From: Oscarella lobularis
Lineage: Eukaryota; Porifera; Homoscleromorpha; Homosclerophorida; Oscarellidae
Assembly: GCF_947507565.1 (NCBI RefSeq)
Contig: NC_089175.1
Coordinates: 1,132,233 to 1,196,232, forward strand
DNA length: 64,000 bases
Reading direction: 5' to 3'
Shown: positions 42,315 to 59,762 of the stretch, one piece after another
How the letters are laid out: every line of letters begins with the position of its first letter
Numbering within the stretch: position 1 is the first letter of the stretch
The notes under the pieces: model-generated
The model's input: only the letters and a program-made list of their open reading frames with translations
What the model was told of the DNA's origin: nothing
Databases searched by the model: none
Translations under genes and position numbers: made by a program

Positions 42315-45300
42315 TTAGTTTACATCGTCAGGATTACATTTGAATATTTCTTTTATCGCTGTACCATAGTCTTCCTCCTTCAGAGCAAGTATGAGCATTC
42401 GTTTTGTAGCTTTTTCATGATGCCTTTCTGCCCATGCATCCAGCATCGTTTGGGCCCGACTTCGATTGTTTTCCTCCTCTCCAAAGCCCTTCAATTCATC
42501 GTCTTTAAACTTCGGGTTTGGCCCAAGAACCTCTCCAACGTGCTTCCAGTTATCTCTTATCTTTTTGGCCACAGCACGTCGTTCTTCTTTAGATGTAACC
42601 CCATTAAGATCCAATCCTAGCGCCAAATGCAGAACAGCCCTGTTAGAATGACCAAAAGATGAGACTTACCGTCAGCCTGATCAACTTCTGATAAAGATAT
42701 TATCCTTGTAACAAAACAGACTACCGTCAACATCATAGGATCAACAAGAATATTTCAAATCCGACCTTGGAATTGCTCCAAACCACAGCTTCATGCAATC
42801 GAGCTCGTCGTCTTTTAGCGGATTGGCTCCATCGGTCAGCGGCGTCCACATTGTCGTTTCCATCGAAAAGCCTTCTACTGGAGCGAAGCTTTTCAACGCT
42901 GCAGAACTGTCTTCGATTTTCTTCACTTGGCAATAGAACTCCGCCTGCAATCCCGCCATGCCTCGTTGTTTTGCGTCATTCACGTTATCGATAAGCCACT
43001 CGCGCAATTCGATGCAACGCAAGGAAAGATCAGTCATCTGCTTCTTCGTCAGTGGCTTCTTTTCATCAACAGAGAAAACTGTAAGACTGACAAAATTTCT
43101 GGAGCCTTGGTAGAGAAATTCAGCGTTTACGCCGTGCGACAATGGAAAAATCAGTCTATTTCTTTTCAGCGGCACTTCGGCGGACGATAGACTGTAATCT
43201 CGAATAAGACGAGTAGCCAAACGAAAGAAGAGTGCTTCGGGGAAGAACAAGACGTCCTTGGCATAGACAATAAGTGGACATGAAAATGACGTTTTCTGAA
43301 TAAACGCTTGGCTGTATTTTGTTTCCTGCGTGAAATCGTCCTGTAGAAAGCAAGGAGCGTAGTAGCCTTTGTCTTCTGATCCTTCTTTCTTTTCTATGAG
43401 AACGTCAAAATGACAAAGTATGCCTTTTGCGAATGCGTAGTCCCGCTCTTTCACGTCGGTTTGGCTCAGCAAACAATTTACCAACTTAAGAGAAAGAACG
43501 CCAGAATCAACGGCTACATCCCAGTCCTCCTCAAGTCTGACTGGGAGATCTGATTTTGAATGTGCTGAACCAACAAATGAAGCCAAGAGCTTGAACAGCC
43601 AATCGGAATCGTGAAAGACAATTTTCTGAAGCCGAGGAACGTCTGGGAAATAGTAAACCGCACCCACATGAGTTAGATGCAACAGGGCCTCTTCCAATTC
43701 TCTGTCATCGGAAATGTAACATTTCTCTGCGACTTGTTTTACTACCTCGAGCGTTGATACAGAGCGTCCTATGATTTTCGCAAGTTTCCCCATTACGACT
43801 TCAAATTTCAGCCAGCGTGCTGGTTGCTCAGCCTGTTTCTTCCAGTAGTCATCCGTCATTCCGTCAACTCGACTTCTAATTTCCTTGGCAGTGGGATCTT
43901 CCCTACGTGTACCGGACGTCTTGTTCTCAACGAGGAAAAACCCGAGTCCCGATGAAGGTCGAACGAAATGACATTGACAGGCTTGCCTTCGAAATAAATC
44001 TCTGAGATAATCATTGTTTTCTCTAATGAAATCATCGACGGACGTTTCGCCTTTTGCGCATCGAGCTGCGGCTTCTTCGGCTTCCCAGCGGTGAGTTGCA
44101 ACGCGAAAAATCGCCGGATATTCTACTCCTTCCGCCTCTCCAAGATATGCACCACCCTGCTGCTCTGCTGCAGGATGAGCAATGTGCACGGAAGAAGCCC
44201 AATGCTTGAGGAAATCACCGTTTGTCTCCATTCGGCAAAGCTTCTGTTTAATTGCATGAACACTCTCGCCTTCTAATTTTCGGTAAGTGGACTTTGCTTT
44301 ATCGGTGAGAAGCTTTGCACCATTGAAAACAAGCATATAGACGGAAAGAGCGCCGGGAGGCATCAGAGCCACATGAGACGCCAGAAACGGTTCTTGCCCC
44401 CCGAGATCGCAGATCGTCATCAAAGTCACCTTGTTCCCAACACCGAATAAAGCTTCATCGTTTATTATAGCTTGTATTTCGTCAAGGTACTCTTCGGTCA
44501 GCTTTTCGCCGTGGAAAGAGCCTGAAAAGAGGATTTAACGCAGGCTAAAGCGCGCTAGACTCAATGTTACAAACAGTTACAAACCTTCTGTGAATTGAGT
44601 AGAACCACCAGATGACGGCAGACTGTAAAGAAGTCGCGACTCTCTCTCTCTAACACCACAAGCAACCAACTACATTCTAATTAATTATCTTAAGCAATAA
44701 TACCGTTTAGTGCCTGCTTCATCCGTACGAGCATTTCCAAAAGTTGTGTTTAGCTTCTCTTTGTACTCTTCACCATCCAATAGCTTCCACTTCCCAGTAT
44801 CAGTACCGGCATGGGATTTCATCATGGTGATAGCCTTGCTGAGGTCTAGACCACAGGTGCTGGGCTGTTCTTCAAACTTCTGACCGAATAGAAGTCGAAC
44901 AAGACATGTTTTTCCAACTCCGTCTTGCCCGATCACATTAAGACGAACTCGAGCAACCTTCACCACGCCCTTCTTCAGATGAGAAGCCCTAATTATAATT
45001 TTAGGTAGGCAATCTTTATATGGAATTCGTCTTACTGTCTAATCGTGTGTTCCAACGTGAAACAAGACACAAATTAATTTGAGTAGGCAATCTCTATATA
45101 GAATTCGTCTTACCGTCTATTCGTGTGTTCCAACGTGAAACAAGACACAAATTAATTTGAGTAGGCAATCTCTATATAGAATTCGTCTTACAGTCTATTC
45201 GTGTGTTCCAACGTGAAACAAGACACAAATTAATTTGAGTAGGCAATCTCTATATAGAATTCGTCTTACAGGCTATTCGTGTGTTCCAACGTGAAACAAG

Positions 45301-47540
45301 ACACAAATTAATTTGAGTAGGCAATCTCTATATAGAATTCGTCTTACCGTCTATTCGTGTGTTCCAACGTGAAAGAAGACACAAATTAATTTGAGTAGGC
45401 AATCTCTATATAGAATTCGTCTTACCTCCTATTCGTGTGTTCCAACGTGAAACAAGACACAAATTAATTTGAGTAGGCAATCTCTATATAGAATTCGTCT
45501 TACAGGCTATTCGTGTGTTCCAACGTGAAACAAGACACAAATTAATTTGAGTAGGCAATCTCTATATAGAATTCGTCTTACTCGCTATTCGTGTGTTCCA
45601 ACGTGAAACAAGACACAAATTAATTTGAGTAGGCAATCTCTATATAGAATTCGTCTTACAGGCTATTCGTGTGTTCCAACGTGAAACAAGACACAAATTA
45701 ATTTGAGTAGGCAATCTCTATATAGAATTCGTCTTACAGGCTATTCGTGTGTTCCAACGTGAAACAAGACACAAATTAATTTGAGTAGGCAATCTCTATA
45801 TAGAATTCGTCTTACAGGCTATTCGTGTGTTCCAACGTGAAACAAGACACAAATTAATTTGAGTAGGCAATCTCTATATAGAATTCGTCTTACTCGCTAT
45901 TCGTGTGTTCCAACGTGAAACAAGACACAAATTAATTTGAGAAGGCAATCTCTATATAGAATTCGTCTTACGTGCTATTCGTGTGTTCCAACGTGAAACA
46001 AGACACAAATTAATTTGAGTAGGCAATCTCTATATAGAATTCGTCTTACAAGCTATTCGTGTGTTCCAACGTGAAACAAGACACAAATTAATTTGAGTAG
46101 GCAATCTCTATATAGAATTCGTCTTACGTGCTATTCGTGTGTTCCAACGTGAAACAAGACACAAATTAATTTGAGTAGGCAATCTCTATATAGAATTCGT
46201 CTTACGTGCTATTCGTGTGTTCCAACGTGAAACAAGACACAAATTAATTTGAGTAGGCAATCTCTATATAGAATTCGTCTTACCGTCTATTCGTGTGTTC
46301 CAACGTGAAACAAGACACAAATTAATTTGAGTAGGCAATCTCTATATAGAATTCGTCTTACAGGCTATTCGTGTGTTCCAACGTGAAACAAGACACAAAT
46401 TAATTTGAGTAGGCAATCTCTATATAGAATTCGTCTTACAAGCTATTCGTGTGTTCCAACGTGAAACAAGACACAAATTAATTTGAGTAGGCAATCTCTA
46501 TATAGAATTCGTCTTACCTCCTATTCGTGTGTTCCAACGTGAAACAAGACACAAATTAATTTGAGTAGGCAATCTCTATATAGAATTCGTCTTACTCGCT
46601 ATTCGTGTGTTCCAACGTGAAACAAGACACAAATTAATTTGAGTAGGCAATCTCTATATAGAATTCGTCTTACTCGCTATTCGTGTGTTCCAACGTGAAA
46701 CAAGACACAAATTAATTTGAGTAGGCAATCTCTATATAGAATTCGTCTTACTCGCTATTCGTGTGTTCCAACGTGAAACAAGACACAAATTAATTTGAGT
46801 AGGCAATCTCTATATAGAATTCGTCTTACAGGCTATTCGTGTGTTCCAACGTGAAACAAGACACAAATTAATTTGAGTAGGCAATCTCTATATAGAATTC
46901 GTCTTACGTGCTATTCGTGTGTTCCAACGTGAAACAAGACACAAATTAATTTGAGTAGGCAATCTCTATATAGAATTCGTCTTACAGGCTATTCGTGTGT
47001 TCCAACGTGAAACAAGACACAAATTAATTTGAGTAGGCAATCTCTATATAGAATTCGTCTTACCCGCTATTCGTGTGTTCCAACGTGAAACAAGACACAA
47101 ATTAATTTGAGTAGGCAATCTCTATATAGAATTCGTCTTACTCGCTATTCGTGTGTTCCAACGTGAAACAAGACACAAATTAATTTGAGTAGGCAATCTC
47201 TATATAGAATTCGTCTTACATGCTATTCGTGTGTTCCAACGTGAAACAAGACACAAATTAATTTGAGTAGGCAATCTCTATATAGAATTCGTCTTACAAG
47301 CTATTCGTGTGTTCCAACGTGAAACAAGACACAAATTAATTTGAGTAGGCAATCTCTATATAGAATTCGTCTTACCTCCTATTCGTGTGTTCCAACGTGA
47401 AACAAGACGCAAATTAATTTGAGTAGGCAATCTTCATGTACAGCAAGGGCCAGCGTTACCTCGGTTTGTCTCTTTATTTAAAAAAGTAAGTCACGCATCT
47501 CAGCGCGCAACTTTACAATCATGCAGTCTTACCCATCCAT
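42315..47540 (-). CDS. ROC-COR-Death protein, copy D
   Basis: Exons are 42315-42616, 42670-42704, 42766-44521, 44585-44622, 44704-44988 and exon 1 at 47533-47540 with an intact GTAAGAC donor, giving 807 aa without array units. It is the most diverged in the C-terminal part of the COR region, including a loss of 8 residues near 42840-42900 relative to B. The Roc exon is almost identical to copy A. It lies next to the intact OGT gene, so it may be the founder locus of the amplification. Confidence 0.85.
45002..47433 (-). repeat. Array D: 31 x 78-bp candidate 3-nt microexon units
   Basis: There are 31 units with exact period: the triplets run from 45036-45038 to 47376-47378, a span of 30 x 78. 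Gene-strand triplets: CCT 8, CGA 6, CAC 4, ACG 3, CTT 3, GAG 3, and one each of ACA, ACT, CGG and CAT. Unit bodies are nearly uniform. The triplet palette differs from array B and overlaps only partly with A and C. Confidence 0.9.
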
Positions 47541-48469
47541 TTTTCAAATTAATTAGAGTGCGCAACTTTGGCAGGAAAACTGCAATTTTAATTTTTTCTG
47601 TAAGTATTTTATCACAGAAACGATTCAGAGTAAGTAATTTTAATGATCAGCGGAAGAATTCCAGTAATTTGCTTGCAACTACAGCTAGGCAAGAACCGAG
47701 GCCCAAAATCTATCCGGAAGCTTTTATGCAGTCCTCTTTGCATCCATGCCAAATTAAAACTTCAAGTTGCATCCGCGGATTGCATTACGTCAACAAAGAT
47801 GGCGCCATACCCCAACGGATAGACATGCGATATTACTACTTTGTAGTACTGTAACGCCTTTGTTATCGCTTGCCATAAGGGACGAGACGTCAGTAAGGTC
47901 AGGTGACAGCAAAGTTGATTTGTTCATGTATTGTACAGTATTAAGAAATAGTAACTAAGAGCCTACCGTATGCGAAATCAGCGCCCTCAGTCTTTGTTCG
48001 TGTCGCCGTCCTCCAGCTCAAGAGAATTGAACCCCACGTAAGGACACGACGTAAGGACCCCACGTAAGGAAACGCAAGCAAACAATATGTAAATATGTAA
48101 CTACGGACGCATGCTCGACCGTACGCAAGCATACGCAAGCTTACGCAAGCAGCACTTACGCAAGCAGGGTTGCACTGAAGTGCGCTAAGAACAGGTCCCT
48201 GGTAAAATTGTAACATAAAAACGCACTGGCCAATTTTTCTGTTGCGACATTTCGCCGAGCTTCTGACTTTACCTGAGTCTGTATGGCCGGGTGTTTTGTT
48301 CTCAGGGCGCTCTTCTCTTTCCTAAATAGAAAGACGTTCAAACGCAAATTGGTAATTGTATTAATTAAGAAGGCAAAGAGATTCCGGCAGTCATTCGAAA
48401 GGCATCTTCAGGGAGAAAAGGGAAAGTCAATATTAGTGGGTTCTCCGATTCTTTATGTACAAAAAACAT
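47541..48469 (-). promoter_or_regulatory. Upstream region of Roco-D / 3' flank of intact OGT
   Basis: This is the counterpart of 6546-7427, most like copy B, with three CACGTAAGGA-type repeats near 48033-48070 and ACGCAAGC blocks near 48120-48165. It must also hold the OGT 3' UTR and polyadenylation site. I see no canonical AATAAA close to the stop. Confidence 0.35.
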
Positions 48470-53502
<5,033 letters not shown>

Positions 53503-53798
53503 TGTCTTTGCATCGGAGACGCTCGACGCTTGGCCGTGGCGCAACGTCGCTTTCTCTTCTGCTCTTTGGTAATCTTATGTCGTCATTGATGACGTCGCCG
53601 TTCTCGTCCAATAGGAATTGCAATTGCCACGTGGTTAACGCACGCTCAAAGGAAGTCAAGTATGAGACCAGGGTATGAGATCTTCTCTATATTTTATTTA
53701 TATCTAAAGAAACGCAAGAAAAACCTACACTCAAGCATTCACACAATAATCAAACGCGTACGTACATACATGCATGCATTAATTAAATAAGTTCGTCC
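53503..53798. promoter_or_regulatory. OGT 5' flank / NFAT-like 3' flank
   Basis: This is 296 bp between the OGT start codon and the NFAT-like stop codon, both genes on the minus strand. It must contain the OGT promoter and the NFAT-like 3' UTR. A TGACGTCATCAATGACGAC segment (revcomp of 53580-53600) has CRE-like TGACGTCA half-sites. No other element was recognised. Confidence 0.4.
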
Positions 53799-56655
53799 TC
53801 AGAAAAGACCCTGTATCCCACCAGAAGCGTCGACCTGCCCTGACAGTAGTGCCGCAGCCGCAGCCGCCGCTGCTGTCGGGGAGTGACCACTTCCATTCCC
53901 CGGTTGCGTCGTCGTATGATACAACGGAGTTTGATTATACGATTCCACCAGGGGCAATGAAGTCAAATCCCCTGCCGGAGCCGCCATCGACAACAGTCTC
54001 ACCTGATCGCTTCCCAGCATCATTTCCAACGAATTCTCGGGAAACGACAGCCCCGAGCTTTGACACAGCACCATGTCGGCCGGCAGCGATTCGTCCGTCG
54101 ACTGATGATGATGCAGGGGCGGCGGCTGTCTCAAAATATTGTCGCTACTTCGAGACGGCGGCGACGGAGATGGCTCCGCGGCCGTCATCGCCAGAGGCGG
54201 CGAAGCAGGCCGACTCAGGAGATTTACAACCTCAGCCGGCGGAGGACAGGCTGCCATGAAATTGGCAAAGCCCGATGATTTGCGTTTCGGCTCCGTCTTT
54301 GGTCTCTCCATTGGGAGCACCTCATTGTTGCCGCTGTTGCCGCCGCCGCCGCTCACATTCAAAGCAAACATGTTGATGAATGGAGCCAGCTCGCGACAGG
54401 TGGAACACTGCTGGCTAGAGCAGTCAGTGTCGCCTAAGCAAGGAGGAAAAAATAAGAACGGGTAATGACCCTTACCAACAAGGCTCTGAGACTTAATTAA
54501 TTAATTAATTAATCAACTGCATGCAATTGCGCCCGTCCCCATCTCTTATGACGAGTCTCAGTGCCTTAGTTACTACTACGTAATATATACAAGGCCTTGT
54601 TCCCTGTTCCCCCTTCCTCTCTTCTAATCGGAGGCCTTGTATGGAGAGGGCACTGCCCCCTCTTCCCTCCCTTTAGCATGCTTCGCACAGACACAACAGA
54701 GAGATTCTATACTGTCAATTCGCCCCATAGGCAACAGCCTAGGACGCCGCATAGATTGCGCGACGACGCATAGCCTGCCACGGACAGACAGCCATTGTGG
54801 AGCCCAACCAACCAGGGTCGGGCACCCAGAGGCGTCACACCCATGAACGTCTAAATTCTTCGCAAAATTGCTGTAAATCAGACTGCAGTATATAGTAAAA
54901 AGAAGGACAAAACACTCAGTGGGAGACGATAGATAATAAAAAAGGGGAAATGAACAGACGATAATAAAGAAAAGCGATAAATAAATGAATAAATAAATAC
55001 ATACGCAAGGGAAACAGATGAAAACAATTTTAGACTATACATATCACTGTGGTGTCGTCTAGATGGAGCAGAAAGTGTACATACCATACATATACGCATA
55101 ATTACACCACCGTGCAATAATCGAATGAGAAGCACGCCCAGCAGCGATGTGCTCCTCACTCAAGGCGCAGTGAAGCCCGCCCATAGTAGGGTCACTTTTA
55201 TATATGAAAAATTGCTCGGAAGCCTCCGGGGCAAGGTGACCCTAACATCTGGCTTCACTCCGCGACGCATAAATACCAAAAAGGGGGTGACCACACGCAA
55301 TACTGCACAGAGAGGACACGCCACGCCACAGACAAAAACGCGCGACTTTCTGCTCCATCATTTTCGCCTCACTTCATCGTCGAAGTGAAGCGAACACGTC
55401 CTTAGTCACAAACGAGCCAAATCAACTCACCGGAGCCCTTTTCAGGCATGTACGTATATTCGACGGGATCACTCAGCTGCGGATTCTTCTCCGGACCGAT
55501 GCGGATCTCGATGCAGACCTTTTCCGGCTCGGTGATGCTGACATTCTCAAACGGCGGCACTTCGACGACGGCACCGCCCTTTTGGAGAGACGAGGATAAG
55601 AAGAAAAAAAGATAGAGAATCAAAGTAAACATGCCTGATTCGATTTAGCACGATCCAGCGTGGCGTACGTCTCCCAATTGTCATCTAGAAGCAGAGAGAT
55701 TGGGAAATCGCTCTTATCTCATGCCTTCCCCCCGCCCCGCCCCACCCACGCCCCTCCCCAACGAGCTAATCCCATTAGTAATCGAATGAGAACCAGACAC
55801 TCAACACTACTCACTGTAGAATCGCACTTTGCAGCCCTTATTGAATCGCGAGCCAATCAAACCGATTTCGTTCCCGCCGCTCGCCGGTCCAGAATCGTGA
55901 CTGATCCAGCTGATTTCGGGCGATCCCTTGGGTGCCGCTGGAAAACACAGGAAAAAACAAGCCGGTGATTCGTCTGCCGCCCACGGCCCGCCGCCCCACC
56001 CCCTCTCCACCACGTACTGCATTGAAAGGGCTCCGACTGACACTTCAACACGCGCACGCCGTCCTGCGTGAAAATCGTCGCCTGAAACATAAGCGCCGCC
56101 TGGACACGATCCTTCTTGAACGTCGCCGGATCGACGCCGCGATTCTTCAACTTTCGATCGCCTTCCCAACGTCGAAGACGACGAATGCTCAAATTGTCGA
56201 GCCTTAGAGAGAAAAAAAAATATTTTCTTCATAGATAGGGGGCGGAGTCTCCGTACACGGCGATCATGTCCTCCATTTCTTCGCCGTTGAGCGAGAGCTC
56301 GAGCGACGGCGTCCCGTCGACGAGCGACGCCTTGCAATTGCTCGTTCGACTCGATCCGGGCACGAGAACGTGATAGTGCGGATCGCCGGACGTCGTGACG
56401 AGATACACGTTCACCGTCGCCGAGCCCATATAATTCATAATCTAAAGGAGCGAAATCGCACTTGCTCGTCTAAATCTCCGCGAAAGGGAGGGGCGCGGTG
56501 GTTCGCACGCACCTGCACAGTCGGAAATACGTTCTCGTTCGTCGTCTCGGCGCTGCGCGATTTCATCGGCCCGCGACATCCCTCGCACGCGTATCGCGCC
56601 CTATAGTGCGACTCCGGCTGCTCGAGTATTTTCATATACGGTTCCAACGACTCGT

Positions 56656-56686
<31 letters not shown>

Positions 56687-57379
56687 TCCGAAATGTGTCG
56701 TCACTTGACGACGCGTCGGCGAAACGGTCGGCGACAAATAGGGCGAATTGACGAAATCCTCGTCCTCTTCCTCCTCGTCGTCGGCGTGATCGCCGTCCAA
56801 GCCCGAATCGGGATCGGAGACGAATCGGCGAAGTTTTTTCAGATAGACGTTCGGCCAGGCGGTCGAGGCGCGTTGGCGCGCGACGTGACGCAGCGTCGCC
56901 GCCGAACGCGGCGCCGGCGGGAGAGACGCGCTCGCCGCCGACATCGTCGTCGGCGCTAGCGCCGTGCCGCTCGCTGCGACCGCCGAGATCGCGTTGCGGA
57001 GAAACGAGGGTTGAGATGTTGATTGAGCGGGCATGTGACCGGTGAATTTGCGTTTGCGTTGGCGCGGCGGCGCGATCGACGCCGACGGAACGTCCGTGTC
57101 GTCGTCCGATTCGCAGGTGACCGAGGATGGAAGCATGGAGCTGTCTTCGGAGAGAGCCGCTGCGCGCGTGGGAAGGGAAAAGGGGGCCCCGGGTGGAGAA
57201 AATTGAAATTGGACGAGGTTTCGTGGGGGTTTCGTTTGCGATTCGTACCGAATACGTCGTGGAAGTCGCTGAAGGAGCCGTCGGTTGCTTCTAGAGGGAA
57301 ATATTGCCGTGTTTCGAGTGCGATCGGCTTCGTTTTTCTTTCTCTTACGATTCTCGCGATAGGGTGCGAAAGCGTTCAT
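53799..57379 (-). CDS. NFAT-family transcription factor (NFAT5-like Rel domain)
   Basis: Exons are 57349-57379, 57249-57290, 56513-57159, 56257-56441, 56018-56202, 55815-55937, 55635-55684, 55431-55578 and 53799-54433. All are phase-consistent and give 681 aa.

The N-terminus has an acidic stretch (SEDSSMLPSSVTCESDDDTD) and a basic RKRK. The Rel-homology DNA-contact loop reads HYRARYACEGCRG, matching the NFAT pattern R-x-x-Y-x-x-E-G-x-R-G. Next comes an IPT/TIG domain (GGNEIGLIGSRF, VEVPPFENVSI, PVEYTYMP). The C-terminal exon is low-complexity with a short Ala run. NF-kB was considered, but the loop and the VLKCQSEPFQC segment fit NFAT/NFAT5 better. No calcineurin-docking PxIxIT motif is obvious, as in NFAT5. 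The intron after 55635-55684 uses a GC donor. Confidence 0.85.
54434..55430 (-). other. Long intron of the NFAT-like gene
   Basis: This is a 997-nt intron. It contains an imperfect hairpin-forming segment, 55169-55259, with outer arms AGTGAAGCC/GGCTTCACT and inner arms AGGGTCAC/GTGACCCT. That may be a small inverted-repeat (MITE-like) insertion. A TTAATTAATTAATTAAT run lies near 54494-54512. I recognise no RNA gene. Confidence 0.45.
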
Positions 57380-57713
57380 TGTGCGAATGAGTTCGAGCGG
57401 TGATCGGGTTGGAGCGAGTGATGAGAATTGACCGACTTGCGGCGTTTTTAAGACGAAGCGTCACGACGACCTTTTACCTTAGACGGGGAGGGTCCAAGTG
57501 ATGCACGCAAGCGCAAATCCCAAGGAATGACATCACCGGATTTCGCTGAAGCGACCCGTGACCCGCGTAAATTTCCTTTCCAGCTATAGGCTCGGTGACT
57601 CTCGGTAACGGCGGTTTAGGATACGGGAATACTTAGTTCCAGTTCCAAAACCGCCAAAATAGAAATCCATCGCAGGGCTTCAATTTTATTCGTTCTCAAT
57701 CGCAAATTGATAT
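57380..57713. other. NFAT-like 5' flank / OBI1-like 3' flank
   Basis: This is 334 bp between two minus-strand genes. It should contain the NFAT-like promoter and the OBI1-like 3' UTR. No TATA box or strong motif was recognised. Confidence 0.4.
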
Positions 57714-59697
57714 CTAGAGCGTCCACTTTAGTTTCTTTTGGGTACCTTCGACGTGAACGGAGCATCGACCATCACTTCCTTCAATCGAATCCCCGCTGGA
57801 TCCGCGTTTAAGCGACAACGAGCCGACAGCGCCCAATCGAAACGATTTACGTCGAATCGGAAAATGAGAGGAGATGTCGACAGTGTGAGTCGACGATTTT
57901 CCTTTTCTTATTAGACTCGTTGCAAAGTTGGGGTCGACCTGCAACGGTGCAGCGGCTTCAGTGGCGGCGGTGGCGGCAACGGCGGCGGCACTCGATTCCT
58001 TCAGCGATTTCACTTCAGCTTCGAGTTTTTCAATATATTGATCGCTTCGTTGGAGAGCCTTCTGAAGTTGGGTCTCCTGTCGTTCGTGCTTCTGAATTCG
58101 CGTCTCGAGACCCGCCACTGCAAACAGGCCAACCCTGCACAAAGAGAATAAAAAAAATTAGACAACGAAGATCAACTTAGATAGATTAAATTAGATCAAC
58201 TACTTGACAACGGTGCGGTTTAGGCGATGGAACGAACAGGTACAGAATTCATACTAGATATGATTTTTACTTTGAAGGTGATGCCTTGTCCGTTCGCTTC
58301 ATGTGAGCCACTTCGCCGCGGAGCAAATAGTTCTCGTTGCTCAATTTCTCGTTTTCCTGCGCAGACACAAACACGAGTAGCAAGTGGGCGTATGTTTGTA
58401 CTGCAATGCGGTGCGTGAGTCACCTCTTTCAATTTCTCCATCCTCGCTTTCATCTTCTCGTACAACTCGGTCATCTCTTTCAATTGGCTCGCGACGAACT
58501 TCAATTTATCGATGTCTAAACTACTCGGTAGCGCATAAGAATGATCGCCAACTTCGCCACTCTTCTTCATTTCCTCTTGAAGCAGCGCATTTGACGATCG
58601 AAGCTCATCAACTTCGCACTGCAAAGTCGAGTAATCACTCTACATCGATCCCCTCCCCGTCAAATCGATCAAGAAACGACTACGATCTCTCGTCACCTCA
58701 TATTCTTTACAAATCAATTCAAGTCGAGTCCGTCTCAAATCGCTGCGCACCGATCTATCCTGAACAACTTCCTTAAGATCTTCTCCGCCTCCTTTATTAG
58801 ACAAAAAGGGCAGACAGAGGTTATCTTTTAGTATGGTTTCAAGGAGTCCAAAAGTATACAATCCCTAGTGTTATCTCAACACGTTCTATCCACGAGTGTG
58901 TACTCGTGCGTCTATCTTATCATCAGCAAGGCTACTTCTGTTTTCAAAGTACGTGGATTTTTCAGTACACAATCCAATGTTCCCAACTATCGTGAGTGTA
59001 CCCATGAGTAGTATCTCATCAGCACGTGTTCTCGCGATATACAAAGTTGACCCTCGTGCGTGTCTATCTTTGGCGCTAGCTTCCACAAGGTCACTAGTAT
59101 CATTTGTTTTCCGTCCAATTGGACTATTAAAAAAGGTGCTAGATGACAAATCCACGCGGGCGTTACATATCCTGTCCGCCGCCGCGCCCTTACTATTCTC
59201 GAGGCTTCGGGATCCCCTTTCACCCCCCTCCAGCTTCTCCACCCCACCCCACTGTACTGTACTGTACTAATGAAATTATTTGGATTCACCCAGTAGCTTC
59301 GTTCGATTTGCGATCGGCGTCCGGCACGACGGACACTGCCCGTTCATCTTGAGCCATTCGTCGAGACACACAGTGCAGAAGACGTGGTGATTCGAGCAGA
59401 CAACCGGCTCTTTTACCTGAAAAACATCGACGGAAATAAATGGCTCGTTCTCCGTTCCCAGAGCTGCCGAAACGCTCTAAAACGGTTGGCGACGACTTTC
59501 GGTTACTATCCTGTGGCTAAAGACGAGTCGAGGCGAGCGTGCGCGCCCGTTTCTCGACCGGGGCCCGAACCGGGGCGCCTCGCGCTGTTTGACGCGCCCT
59601 GGAGCGCCGGTCTTACTTTTCCCAGGCATATGTTGCACGCGAGAGGTAGCGTGAGCGATACGGTGAGCGAGCCCGGCGCTCGCTGACACTTTTCCAT
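57714..59697 (-). CDS. OBI1: OBI1/RNF219-like RING E3 ubiquitin ligase
   Basis: Exons are 59617-59697, 59290-59416, 58697-58791, 58424-58618, 58271-58356 and 57714-58134, giving 334 aa in phase. The RING finger is split over exons 1-2: CNICLGK then VVCSNHHVFCTVCLDEWLKMNGQCPSC. It is followed by the family segment LRRTRLELICKEYE and coiled coils (QLKEMTELYEKMK, LQRSDQYIEKLEAEV).

In vertebrates OBI1 ubiquitinates ORC subunits to license origin firing. This protein is less than half the human length and lacks most of the long disordered C-terminal region. Its start codon is 65 bp from that of the divergent NUDT6-like gene. Confidence 0.85.
58792..59289 (-). other. Second intron of the OBI1-like gene
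   Basis: This is a 498-nt intron. I see short imperfect repeats (GTGCGTCTATCTT near 58908 and GTGCGTGTCTATCTT near 59058) but no gene or RNA. Confidence 0.4.
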
Positions 59698-59762
59698 TCA
59701 ATCCACGCCGGATTCCGCCGAACAGGATCCGGGCACTTCGCGCCAAAATCGACGCATGAGCA
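59698..59762. promoter_or_regulatory. 65-bp divergent promoter, OBI1-like / NUDT6-like
   Basis: Only 65 bp separate the two start codons, so the core promoters and both 5' UTRs are here or overlap the opposite gene. The sequence is fairly GC-rich and lacks a TATA box, as expected for a bidirectional housekeeping promoter. Confidence 0.6.

Noticed and set aside
53799-57379. NF-kB or EBF/COE identity for the Rel-type gene
   Set aside because: The RARYACEGCRG loop and the IPT segment order match NFAT/NFAT5 better, and there is no EBF zinc-knuckle or HLH.
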